Below, in pieces: positions 36,979-45,593 of a DNA stretch of 64,000 nucleotides. The position numbers and the translations under genes were made by a program. A model generated the notes under the pieces. It saw nothing but the letters and a program-made list of their open reading frames with translations. It searched no databases and was not told the origin of the DNA. The stretch is from NCBI GenBank assembly GCA_963721175.1, contig CAVRIG010000004.1, positions 62,001 through 126,000 of the forward strand. Reading direction: 5' to 3'. Origin of the DNA: Aliishimia sp963721175. GTDB taxonomy: Bacteria; Pseudomonadota; Alphaproteobacteria; Rhodobacterales; Rhodobacteraceae. Numbering within the stretch: position 1 is the first letter of the stretch; each line of letters begins with the position of its first letter.

Positions 36979-37626
36979 TCAGCTATGGGGATTTCGGAGG
37001 GCGGAGGTGGCGATCTCGCCCGTCTCCAGCAGCATCTTGAGCCGTTTCAGCTCGCGACGGCCCTGAAGGTGCGGTTCGGCCTGAAAGGTCTTCGCGACCC
37101 AACGGCCGAGCGTGCCCATCGGCGGGACATAGGCGATGATCGCCTCCATCTCGGTGCCGCGATTGCCGGGCGCATCGCGGAAGAAGACCTTGCCGCGGGT
37201 TTCGATCTCCGACGCCTCGGTCGACTGCCAGGAGATCAGCTCGTCGGGCCGATCCTCCACCATACACGTTTCAAGATGCACGTCGTAGCCCGCGGGACCA
37301 ATGATGGTCCAACGGTTCAGGCCGTCGGTTTCCTCGACGGATCGCACGTTCTGCATGAACCCCGCGAGGTTCGACCTGTCGCGCCAGAAGGCATAGACCT
37401 CGCTGCGCGGCTTGGCGATGGTCACCGTGCGCCCCGCCACCGCGTACCGACCGAACCGGTTGGCCCGCGCGGTCCGGCCCGGCGCGCTGTCGGCCGGCCG
37501 CTCCAGGATGCGGTTGCGCGACTGCTGCTGGTAGAGCAGCGCCAGCCCCGCCGTGGTGACGGCAGCCGCGACCAGCAGGCCGGTATTCATGCCGCTTTGG
37601 TCTTCGGAGTGACTTGCGTATCTCAT
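36979..37626 (-). CDS. Membrane-anchored SRPBCC (START-like) protein
   Basis: A 215-residue protein with one hydrophobic segment near residues 15-32 and a SRPBCC/polyketide-cyclase-like domain at about 60-200, marked by VTIAKPRSEVYAFWRDRSNL and ISWQSTEASEI. The C terminus carries RRELKRLKMLLETGEI, typical of the group found beside stress genes. The start at 37626 follows GGGAGG. It lies between the manganese catalase and the zinc dehydrogenase on the same strand, so a shared stress-linked transcript is possible. Confidence 0.8.
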   Translation of the reverse strand: MRYASHSEDQSGMNTGLLVAAAVTTAGLALLYQQQSRNRILERPADSAPGRTARANRFGRYAVAGRTVTIAKPRSEVYAFWRDRSNLAGFMQNVRSVEETDGLNRWTIIGPAGYDVHLETCMVEDRPDELISWQSTEASEIETRGKVFFRDAPGNRGTEMEAIIAYVPPMGTLGRWVAKTFQAEPHLQGRRELKRLKMLLETGEIATSALRNPHS

Positions 37627-37649
37627 TCTTGGCCTCCCGCCCTGACGTT

Positions 37650-38476
37650 TCAGTCCATCTGTTCCTTCTGCGCGCCGGAATGCTTCCGCGCCTTGCCGAG
37701 GTCGGGCGTCTGCCCCAGCGGCTCGGGCTTCTCCATCACCGTGAATTCGCTCCGCCCGTCGAGCGACGGGCCAGAGGTCCATCGCCCTTCCGGCGTGGGT
37801 TCGTCGAGCGACGTGTTCAGGAAGTAGTAGGAATGCTCCGTCGCTTCGTGCGCCTCGGGCGTACTGTTGGGGATCGGCAGCTGCGCCTCCATGCCGCCCA
37901 GTTCCTCGATCACGGCCATCCACTGCTGCTGGTGCATGGTGTCGCGCGCGATCAGGAAGGACAGCATGTCCTTCATCCCGGGTCGTCGGTCATGTTGTAG
38001 AGCCGTGAGGCCAGCACCCTGCCGCCGCTTTCGGCGGTGACGTTCGCCATCATGTCCGCGCCGAGGTTGCCGGTGGCGTAGACATGGCTCATGTCGAACG
38101 GGACGCCGTTTGCGTTGACCGGCATCGCCGACAGGCCCGAGGAGAGGATGTGCCGCGGGTTCGCGCCGCCCATGATGGCGTTGACCACGGGGTCCTTGGC
38201 CGCCTCTTCCTGCACCGTCACCGGCGCGCCTTCGAGGTTCAGCGCGACGGCATGGCCGAGGAACTCGATATGGCTCAACTCCTCGGTGGCGGTCATCATC
38301 AGCATGTCGCGGTACTTGGGATTGCCGCGTGCGCCCATGGCCTGGAAGAAATACTGCATCGCCACGCGGATTTCGCCTTCGATCCCGCCGATCGCCTGCT
38401 GCAGGTACTTGGCGAATTGCGGATCGGGCGTGTCGCAGCGGACTTGGTATTGCAGCTTGGATGAGTGGTGGAACAT
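37650..38476 (-). CDS. Manganese catalase (frameshifted)
   Basis: Dinuclear-manganese catalase that breaks down hydrogen peroxide. Ligand-bearing segments are visible: GGIEGEIRVAMQYFFQ, ATEELSHIEFLGHA with the Glu and His ligands, and DTMHQQQWMAVIEELGG with the second His/Glu set. One G is missing from the run at 37977-37979 (between TDDP and MKDML), the only clear single-base deletion among the indels. Repaired length is about 275 residues. The C-terminal tail is Pro-rich (EKPEPLGQTPDL). Downstream genes may protect the envelope. Start MFHHSSKLQYQ at 38476. Confidence 0.88.
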
Positions 38477-38539
38477 GTGAGATCCTTCTTTGTGGCGTGA
38501 TCGTGTGAATGCGCTGCCCGATGCAGGCGACGCCGATGA

Positions 38540-38614
38540 TCAGGCGGTGTGCCGGTCCGTCGGAGGTTCTGCGGGCAAGTCGCGCAGGCTGAATTCTTTG
38601 CAAAAAAGCGTCAT
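38540..38614 (-). CDS. Possible small leader protein upstream of manganese catalase (24 residues)
   Basis: An ATG at 38614 follows GAGGAGAG at ideal spacing and opens a 24-residue frame (MTLFCKEFSLRDLPAE, then PPTDRHTA) ending at TGA 38540. It precedes the catalase start by 63 bases on the same strand. The ribosome-binding site is among the best in the region. Too short for family assignment. It could be a regulatory leader peptide or a genuine small protein. Confidence 0.42.
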   Translation of the reverse strand: MTLFCKEFSLRDLPAEPPTDRHTA

Positions 38615-39046
38615 GGGTCTCTCCTCTGTCGGGCTCGCCCCGCCGCATGGCGCGAGAGCGAGTGGCTGAAACCAGATCGTTGTGTCGCTGTTCCCGCGTC
38701 CTGAAGTGCTACGGATCGACCGGCGGAATGCCGCCGCTTGGGGCTTCGCGAACTTTAGGCACTCCCGCGGACTGGGAGTGACCTGCACGACGGCAGGCTC
38801 ACGCAGTGCGCCGGGCTGTGCCGAACCGATCTCATCGCTGCAGGCATGGTGCGCCGCCGGTTCCATCTTTCGCTCTGTCGCTTTCACCGAAGCAGAAGTG
38901 CGAAGCCGCGATTAAGTTCCTGAAAAATCGAGCTGCGGAACTTTCGCGCAGAAAACTCGTTTTTCGGCAGGTCGTGATCGTTTCGAGGAGGAGACGACCC
39001 GACCGGGCGAAAACGCGTCGGCAGCGGCCTTGGGAGGGCAATCGGC
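38615..39046. other. Gene-free divergent region, Mn-catalase operon / DmdA-like gene
   Basis: About 430 bases between the catalase leader and the DmdA-like gene. No credible protein is seen on either strand; frames here have poor codon structure. It presumably carries two divergent promoters. A ribosome-binding GGGAGGGC precedes the DmdA-like start. I saw no long inverted repeat or RNA gene. Confidence 0.5.
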
Positions 39047-40204
39047 ATGGTGATGGCGCAGAATTTCGGGTTCGGAACGCAGATCCGGAAATCACCGTTC
39101 TTCGATGCGACGGTCCGATGGGGCGCCAAGGGCTTTTCGGTCTACAACCACATGTACATCCCGCGCGATTTCGGCGACCCGGTCCAGAATTTCTGGAACC
39201 TGGTGAATTCTGCGATCCTCTGCGACGTGGCGGTCGAACGCCAGGTGGAGATCACCGGACCGGACGCCGCGCGCTTCACGCAGATGCTGACGCCGCGCGA
39301 CCTGTCCAAGATGGCCGTCGGACAATGCAAATACGTGCTGATCACAAACCGCGATGGCGGCATCCTCAACGACCCGGTCGCCCTTCGGCTGGCCGAGGAT
39401 CGTTTCTGGCTGTCGCTGGCGGACAGCGACATCCTGCTCTGGGCGCAGGGACTCGCGATCCACTCCGGCCTGGACGTGACGATCCGCGAACCCGACGTGT
39501 CACCGCTGCAACTGCAAGGCCCGCGCTCTGGCGAGGTGATGCGGGCGCTGTTCGGGGAAGGCATTCTCGATCTGAAATACTTCTGGCTGCGCGAGCTCGA
39601 TCTGGACGGTATTCCGCTGGTCGTGTCGCGAACCGGATGGTCGAGCGAGTTGGGCTACGAACTCTACCTCCGTGACGGGTCGCGCGGCGACGAGTTGTGG
39701 GAAAGGATCATGACGGCCGGCGCGCCCTATGGGCTACAGCCCGGCCATACCTCCACGATCCGACGCATCGAGGCGGGCATGCTCTCTTACCATGCCGACA
39801 TGGATGCCGAAACCAACCCCTATGAGCTCGGGCTCGGCCGGCTCGTGAACCTCGACACCGACGCGGAGTTCGTCGGCAAGGCGGCCCTAGCGCGGATCCG
39901 GGACGAGGGGATCAGCCGGAAACAGGTCGGGCTGGTGATCGGGGGCGCGCCGCTGGCGGGGCCGAACACCGTTTTCTGGGCCGTGACAAAAGACGGCACG
40001 CGCATCGGCAAGGTCACCTCGGCCGTCTACTCCCCGCGGCTGGAGCAGAACATCGCCCTGGCCTTGATCTCGGCGGAGCATGCGGTGCTGGGCGATGAGG
40101 TCGAAGTCATGGTCGATGCTGAGCCGGTGCGGGCAGAGATCGTGGACCGCCCGTTCTTCGATCCCGAGAAGACCCGCGCCATGGCCTCCGCCAAGGTGGC
40201 GTGA
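39047..40204 (+). CDS. DmdA-like / GcvT-family tetrahydrofolate-dependent demethylase
   Basis: A 385-residue aminomethyltransferase-fold protein. It resembles DMSP demethylase: GAKGFSVYNHMYIPRDFG near the N terminus, LCDVAVERQVEITGPDA, the folate-side LTPRDLSKMAVGQCKYV, and DVSPLQLQGPRSGEVM. The C-terminal barrel includes VGLVIGG and IGKVTSAVYSPRLEQNIAL. DmdA transfers a methyl from DMSP to tetrahydrofolate, giving methylmercaptopropionate. This protein differs from textbook DmdA at many places, so it could be a related demethylase with another methylated substrate. The SBP56-type gene 0.9 kb downstream supports a sulfur role. Convergent with iclR. Confidence 0.7.
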   Translation: MVMAQNFGFGTQIRKSPFFDATVRWGAKGFSVYNHMYIPRDFGDPVQNFWNLVNSAILCDVAVERQVEITGPDAARFTQMLTPRDLSKMAVGQCKYVLITNRDGGILNDPVALRLAEDRFWLSLADSDILLWAQGLAIHSGLDVTIREPDVSPLQLQGPRSGEVMRALFGEGILDLKYFWLRELDLDGIPLVVSRTGWSSELGYELYLRDGSRGDELWERIMTAGAPYGLQPGHTSTIRRIEAGMLSYHADMDAETNPYELGLGRLVNLDTDAEFVGKAALARIRDEGISRKQVGLVIGGAPLAGPNTVFWAVTKDGTRIGKVTSAVYSPRLEQNIALALISAEHAVLGDEVEVMVDAEPVRAEIVDRPFFDPEKTRAMASAKVA

Positions 40205-40229
40205 AAGGACAGCAGACGAAGTGCACGAG

Positions 40230-40991
40230 CTACGCGGTTTCTGCACACGCATTGCTGTCTAACCATCCCAACCTGGCAGAGAGATCACCGGCAAGGCGGA
40301 TCAGCTCTTCCCCGATGTCCTGCCGGAACTCGGTCGTGAACACCCGCGCCGAGCCGGTCGCGCCGATTGACAAGGTCGCACCCGCACCGGTTTGCGCAAG
40401 GGGTGCCGCGACAGAACACATGCCGCGTTCGATCTCCTCGACGCACTCCGCATATCCGCGTCGGCGAATGATTTCGAACTCCGCCTCCAGATCTCCGAGC
40501 CGAGTCAGTGTGAACTCGGTATAGGCCTTCAGCTGTCCATCCAAATCTCCGGTCAGACGAAGCTCCGGCGAGAATGCAGCGACGGCCTTGGAGCAGGAGC
40601 AGGCATGCAGCGGGCGCCGTCCGAGGCCGGGATGGAGGAAAGACACGCCGGTCTCCGGGGTTTCGACATGGATGATCTCCACCGCCCGTCCGCGCAACCG
40701 TGACAGGAAGAAGGCCGCGCCATGTTCGGTCGCCGCCCGGGCGAGGGCAGGTGCGATGAGGTCAAGAAGCGCGCCGTCCGACTGATCGTCCCGCACGATC
40801 CGCTTGAGGCGGCTGCCGAGCATGAAACGCCCCTTGGCCACGGGCTCCAGCAACCCAGCGGCGACCAGATCCTGCACCAGGCGATAAGCCGAGGGCTTCG
40901 GCAGGTCGGAATGGTCGCAAATTTCGGCGACCGTCGCCTCGCCTTTCTGGCCGACGATCTCGAGGATCAGCGTCAAACGTTCCAGATGCAT
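40230..40991 (-). CDS. IclR-family transcriptional regulator
   Basis: A 253-residue regulator with an N-terminal winged helix (LILEIVGQKGEATVAEI through KPSAYRLVQDLVAAGLL) and a C-terminal IclR effector domain (GRRPLHACSCSKAVAAF, YAECVEEIERGMCSVAAPL). Two Cys in the CSCSK motif sit where some members sense ligand or redox. It is divergent from the SBP56 gene and convergent with the DmdA-like gene, so it probably controls this module. A 6-bp inverted repeat CATATC/GATATG (41000-41005, 41023-41028) in the shared promoter is a candidate operator. Confidence 0.88.
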   Translation of the reverse strand: MHLERLTLILEIVGQKGEATVAEICDHSDLPKPSAYRLVQDLVAAGLLEPVAKGRFMLGSRLKRIVRDDQSDGALLDLIAPALARAATEHGAAFFLSRLRGRAVEIIHVETPETGVSFLHPGLGRRPLHACSCSKAVAAFSPELRLTGDLDGQLKAYTEFTLTRLGDLEAEFEIIRRRGYAECVEEIERGMCSVAAPLAQTGAGATLSIGATGSARVFTTEFRQDIGEELIRLAGDLSARLGWLDSNACAETA

Positions 40992-41066
40992 GCTTTTCTC
41001 ATATCCTGATACACGTTTTTTCGATATGCGGGAATTGCACGCAGAATCAAGGGAGGAGCTTCGGCC
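40992..41066. promoter_or_regulatory. Divergent promoter/operator, iclR and SBP56 operon
   Basis: A 75-base gap with an AT-rich core. Inverted half-sites CATATC (41000-41005) and GATATG (41023-41028) flank a T6 run. GGGAGG precedes the SBP56 start. This spacing (17 bases between arms) would suit a dimeric IclR regulator. Not demonstrated. Confidence 0.5.
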
Positions 41067-42423
41067 ATGGACGGAGCATGTTGCGGACCCGGCTACGCGA
41101 GCCCCGCGGAGGCGATCAAGGCACCGCGGGAAAAGCTGCTCTACACGATCGCGATCTATACGGGGACCGGTATTCAGAAGCCCGATTACCTCGCGACGGT
41201 GGACGCGGATCCCGACAGCCCGACCTATTCGCAGGTCATCCACCGGCTGGAGATGCCGGGGATCGGTGACGAATTGCACCACATGGGCTGGAACGCCTGT
41301 TCGTCCTGCCACGACGACAGTTCGATGTCGCGCAAGTACCTGCTCGTGCCGGGCGTGCGGTCGAACAACATCCACGTCGTCGACACCGCGACCGATCCGC
41401 GCGCGCCGCGCCTGCACAAGATCATCGAAGGCGCCGAGATCAAGCGCAAGGCCAACCTGAGCGGCCCGCACACGGTGCATTGCCTGGGTTCGGAAATCAT
41501 CATCTCCTTCCTCGGCGACGCCAAGGGGGAGGCGCCGGGCGGTTACCTGCACATGAACAAGGAGTTCGAGATCATCGGGCGCTGGGAAAACTCGATGGGC
41601 GACATCCCGTTCGGATACGATTTCTGGTATCAGCCGCGCCACAACGTGATGGTCAGCTCCGAATGGGCGGCGCCGAACACGTTCATGCCCGGATTCGACC
41701 TCGAGGAGGTGGGGCATCTGAAGTATGGCCGCCGCCTGCATATCTGGGACTTCGAGAAGCGCGTGCCGGTGGAGACGATGTACTTAGGGCGAGGACGGCC
41801 TGATCCCGCTCGAGGTCAAGTTCCACCATGACCCCGACAGCACCCATGGCTTCTGCGGTGCCGCGCTGTCGGCCAACGTGATCCATTTCTGGAAGAACGG
41901 CGACGGCCGGTGGAAGTGGGAGAAGATCATCGATGTCGGCAACGAACCGCATCCGGAATGGCCGATCCCCGTGCCGGGCGTGATGTCGGCGATCCTGGTG
42001 TCGATGGACGACCGGTTTCTCTACCTCAACAACTGGTTGCATGGCGACATGCGGCAATACGACATCACGGATCCGCACAACCCGAGGCTGACCGGACAGG
42101 TCTGGATGGGCGGGCTGCTGGGCAAGGCGCCGGAGGTGAACGGCGTGAAGATGGCGGGCGGCCCGCAGATGTTCCAGCTCTCGCTCGACGGCCGGCGGCT
42201 TTATGTCACGACCTCGCTGTTCTCGACCTGGGACAACCAGTTCTACCCCGAGATCCGCCAGCAGGGCGGCGTGATGGTCATGATCGATTGCGACCCCGAA
42301 AACGGCGGCATGAAGATCAACCCGGATTTCATCGTCGATTTCGGCAAGGAACCCAACGGCCCCAGCCGTTGCCACGAAACCCGCTATCCCGGCGGCGACT
42401 GCACGAGCGATATCTGGCTGTGA
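41067..42423 (+). CDS. mtoX: SBP56-family methanethiol oxidase (frameshifted)
   Basis: Selenium-binding-protein-56 family enzyme; bacterial members oxidise methanethiol to formaldehyde, sulfide and peroxide using copper. Clear family signatures are CCGPGYASPAEAIKAPREKL, then DELHHMGWNACSSCHDD, then HTVHCLGSEIIISFLG, and in the second half DPDSTHGFCGAALSANV and LSLDGRRLYVTTSLFSTWD. An extra G in the GGG at 41787-41789 breaks the frame; repaired length is about 451 residues. No signal peptide is visible, unlike the periplasmic enzyme described in Hyphomicrobium. Its TGA overlaps the ferredoxin GTG start, so a three-gene operon is likely. Confidence 0.85.
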
Positions 42424-42788
42424 CCGGGACGCGGACCATCACCATCGCCAATCGCGGCGGCGCGACCTACACCGTCGAGGCGCGCCGCCCCCTGCTCGAC
42501 ACGCTGCGCGCGCAGGGCGTCGATCTGCCCTATGGCTGCAAGTACGGCGGCTGCATCTCTTGCGCGGCCAAGCTGACGGCGGGCGAGATCGACCAGCGTC
42601 GGCAGGTAGCGCTGAACAACCGTCAGATCGCCAATGGCTACGTCATCCTCTGCGTCGCCCGGCCGGTGACGGATTGCACGCTGGAGATCGGGGTGGAAAG
42701 CCACGACAAGCTCTACCGCAACCCGTTTCTCGACCCGCTGGAACCCCATGAACTCAAGGCGGATATCGCCACGCCGAAGGAGCGCTGA
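42420..42788 (+). CDS. Plant-type [2Fe-2S] ferredoxin
   Basis: A 122-residue protein with the cluster motif CKYGGCISC and the fourth Cys in YVILCVARP, the standard C-x4-C-x2-C...C set. The N terminus ITIANRGGATYTVEARRPLL matches the beta-grasp fold. The start is a GTG that overlaps the mtoX stop by three bases. A ferredoxin coupled to an SBP56 gene is unexpected, since methanethiol oxidase is oxygen-dependent. It may serve the demethylase step, a P450 or a reductase. The C-terminal extension of about 30 residues (NPFLDPLEPHELKAD) is longer than in typical ferredoxins. Confidence 0.85.
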   Translation: MTGTRTITIANRGGATYTVEARRPLLDTLRAQGVDLPYGCKYGGCISCAAKLTAGEIDQRRQVALNNRQIANGYVILCVARPVTDCTLEIGVESHDKLYRNPFLDPLEPHELKADIATPKER

Positions 42789-42789
42789 C

Positions 42790-43254
42790 ATGCCCGAAGC
42801 GGACATCGACCACATCTACGACTACGACTCCAAGTACCTCGCCGACATCCTGAAATCGGTGAAGACCATCGCCATGGTCGGCGCCAGCGCGGACAAGACC
42901 AAGTTCAGCTACGGCGTGCTGCGGGTGCTGCACGAGACCGGCTACGACATGATCCCGGTCAATCCCAATCCGGCCGTCACCGAGATCCGTGGCATCAAGG
43001 TCTATCATTCCCTGCAGGAGATCGACCGGCCCGTCGACATGGTGGAGGTGTTCCGACCCAAGGAAGAACTCTACGGCATCGCCGAGCAGGCCATCGCCAT
43101 CGGCGCCAAGGTGCTCTGGGGTCAGATCGGCGTCTATGACGACCGCGCGGCGAAGCTGGCCGAAGAGGCCGGGCTCAAGGTGGTCATGAACCGCTGCCCC
43201 AAGATCGAACTTTTCCGCCCGTTCTGGAAGCCGCGACTGGACCTCGCGATCTGA
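42790..43254 (+). CDS. CoA-binding domain protein (YccU-like)
   Basis: A 154-residue Rossmann-like CoA_binding protein with TIAMVGASADKTKFSYGVLR and IPVNPNPAVTEIRGIKVYHS. The C-terminal MNRCPKIELFRPFWKPRL includes the conserved Cys-Pro-Lys. Starts 2 bases after the ferredoxin stop. The family binds CoA, but its enzymatic role is unknown. Position suggests a link with methylated-sulfur catabolism, in which CoA thioesters are formed in the DMSP demethylation pathway. Confidence 0.85.
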   Translation: MPEADIDHIYDYDSKYLADILKSVKTIAMVGASADKTKFSYGVLRVLHETGYDMIPVNPNPAVTEIRGIKVYHSLQEIDRPVDMVEVFRPKEELYGIAEQAIAIGAKVLWGQIGVYDDRAAKLAEEAGLKVVMNRCPKIELFRPFWKPRLDLAI

Positions 43255-43382
43255 CATCGCTCAGCGCCGAGCGGCCGGTCGCGAGCGACACAGCGCCAGA
43301 TCGCGCCCGGAATTGAATTCCAGCGCATGGCCACCGCGCATTGCGGCTTGTCACGACCGGCCCTGCGGTGTCGGGTGACGGC

Positions 43383-44597
43383 ATGAAGCTCAACGGTGCG
43401 TTCCTCTTCATCCTGGCCACGCTGATGATCGACGCCATCGGCGTGGGGATCGTGTTCCCGATCCTGCCCGACCTCATGGACCGCGTCGGCGCCACCAGCA
43501 CGGCGGAAGGCGCTCTGTGGGGCGGGATCATGATGTCGGCCTACGCGGCGGCGATGTTTCTCTTCGGCCCCATCATCGGAAGCCTGTCGGACGCCTACGG
43601 GCGCAAGCCGGTGCTGATCGCGGCACTGGTCACGCTCACGATCGACTACGTCATCATGGCCATGGCGCAGACTTACTGGTGGCTGCTGTTCGGCCGCATT
43701 CTCGCGGGGATGGCCGGGGCCACGTACATCACGGCGACGGCTTACATCGCGGACATCGCCAAGCCGGAGGAGCGCTCCGCGGGCTTCGGCATGATCGGGG
43801 CGGCCTTCGGCATCGGTTTCGTCCTCGGTCCTGCGCTGGGTGGTCTCGCTTCGGGCTGGCATATCACCGCGCCGTTCTGGATCGCGGCCGGACTGGCGGC
43901 GATCAACGTGGCGTTCGGCATCTTCGTGCTGCCGGAATCGCTGAAGAGGGAGAACCGCCGGCCCTTCGGCAGACGCGACCTGAACCCGTTCGGCGCGATC
44001 GCGCGGGCCTTCGTGGTGCCGGGCCTCGCGATTCCGCTGATCTGCATCTTCGTCTTCGAATTCGCCAACATGGTCTACCCGACGCTCTGGGCGTTCTGGG
44101 GGCGCGAAGTCTTCGGCTGGGACGGGGTGATGATCGGGCTGACCCTGTCGGCCTACGGCATTCTGATCGCGGCCGTGCAGGCAGGCGTCTTGCCGCAGCT
44201 CACCAGACGGCTTGGCGATTATCGCACATTGATTATCGCGACCGTCGCCGGGATGATCGGGTTTGTCGGGTTCGGCACCGCCACGACAGTTTGGGCCGTG
44301 GCGTTCTTTTTGCCGATCGCCGCACTGTCGGACATGGCGCCGCCCCTGATGACCGCCTTCGCCGCCAACAGCGCGCGCGAAGATCAGCAGGGCCTGGTGC
44401 AAGGCGTGATCGCGTCATTGTCCTCCGTCGCCGCCGTGGCGGCTCCGCTGCTCATGACGGGCGTGTTCGAGCGATTTGTGGGCGGAGACGGGATCTACCT
44501 GCCCGGAGCGCCGTTCCTGGTCGCCGCCTTGCTTATCGTGGCAATCTCGCCGCTGCTCTTGCGGGTGGCTGCGTGGGAGCCAGTGAGGAAGGATTGA
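43383..44597 (+). CDS. MFS transporter, TetA/TCR-like drug:proton antiporter
   Basis: A 404-residue, 12-segment major facilitator. Motif A is FGPIIGSLSDAYGRKPVLI between segments 2 and 3. YITATAYIADIAKPEERSA is the characteristic TetA-type segment 4-5 region, and LGPALGGLA is motif C of antiporters. The central loop is short. Likely exports a small molecule; tetracycline resistance is not implied by family alone. The start at ATG 43383 (MKLNGAFLFILATL) begins the first membrane helix. Separate from the preceding operon by about 130 bases. Confidence 0.87.
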   Translation: MKLNGAFLFILATLMIDAIGVGIVFPILPDLMDRVGATSTAEGALWGGIMMSAYAAAMFLFGPIIGSLSDAYGRKPVLIAALVTLTIDYVIMAMAQTYWWLLFGRILAGMAGATYITATAYIADIAKPEERSAGFGMIGAAFGIGFVLGPALGGLASGWHITAPFWIAAGLAAINVAFGIFVLPESLKRENRRPFGRRDLNPFGAIARAFVVPGLAIPLICIFVFEFANMVYPTLWAFWGREVFGWDGVMIGLTLSAYGILIAAVQAGVLPQLTRRLGDYRTLIIATVAGMIGFVGFGTATTVWAVAFFLPIAALSDMAPPLMTAFAANSAREDQQGLVQGVIASLSSVAAVAAPLLMTGVFERFVGGDGIYLPGAPFLVAALLIVAISPLLLRVAAWEPVRKD

Positions 44598-44890
44598 CGG
44601 TGGTCCGAGCGCCGTCATGCGAGCGGGGCAGAGCGCGCAGGGCAGTTCCGCTGTGCGATCGACTGCGCCTCCATCGGCGACGTCTCCGCCCACTTCGGGG
44701 CGCATGCGCATGTCGGGCTCCGAAATCGCCAACGTTCGCAAGCCGCGGGTAAAGCCTTCGGTCGCATTGTGCCTTTGAACATGTTGCGCGCCGCTCCGAT
44801 ACGTGCGGTCGTGTACTCCGTGGAACTGGACTTAACGTTCGGTTTCGCGCGCACGGATAGTCGGCGCATGCCATGTCAGGAGGTCCCGAG

Positions 44891-45578
44891 ATGAAGCGGT
44901 CGCAGATCAACACGGCCATTGTGGAGGCGGAACGTGACTTTCGCCGAGTTCGGCTTCACCTTGCCGGATTTCGCCGGTTGGACCCGCGACGACTGGATCG
45001 CGCGGGGTGACGACGTGCGGGATCTGATCGCGGCCGGGCACGGGTGGGATGTCACCGATTTCGGTGCGGGCATGTTCGAGAGCAGGGGGCTGGTTCTTTT
45101 CACGTTGCGAAACGGTCTCGCGGCAGGTGGTCCGACAAGCAGGCCCTATGCGGAAAAGATCATGATCTCGCGGCAGGATCAGCTGACGCCGATGCACCGG
45201 CACGCACAGAAGACCGAGGACATCATCAATCGGTCGTCTCTGTCCGACGGCGCCACGCTCGCGATCAAGCTCTTCGGGTCGGACGGGGACGGCAACCTGT
45301 CAGAAACGCACCCCGTGACCGTGTGGCTGGATGGCCGTGAACGCGACGTGGAGCCTGGCACGATCATCGAGCTCGAACCTGGGCAAAGCATCACTCTATA
45401 TCCGGGTGTGTTTCACGCGTTCTGGGGCAGGGGTGGGGATATCGTGGTGGGTGAAGTCTCCACCGTGAACGACGACAGGACGGACAACTTCTTTGCCGAA
45501 CCGGTCGCACGTTTTACCGGGATCGAGGAGGACGAGCCGCCTTTGAGGCCGCTGGTCAGCGATCACCCGCTCGCGTGA
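44891..45578 (+). CDS. D-lyxose ketol-isomerase (frameshift near start)
   Basis: Cupin-fold sugar isomerase interconverting D-lyxose and D-xylulose. Metal-binding residues appear in LTPMHRHAQKTEDIINRS and later in YPGVFHAFWG. The start is ATG 44891 after AGGAGG (MKRSQINTAIVEAERD). An extra T in 44939-44941 then shifts frame into FAEFGFTLPDFAGWTRDDW, the expected continuation. Repaired length is about 228 residues, normal for the family. The preceding 293 bases (44598-44890) hold no gene I can support. Ends 15 bases from the convergent exonuclease gene. Confidence 0.85.
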
Positions 45579-45593
45579 CCGGCCCGAAGGCAT

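Noticed and set aside
43383..44597. Annotation as a tetracycline-resistance determinant
   Set aside because: Only family-level TetA/TCR resemblance; environmental MFS exporters of this type commonly have other substrates.
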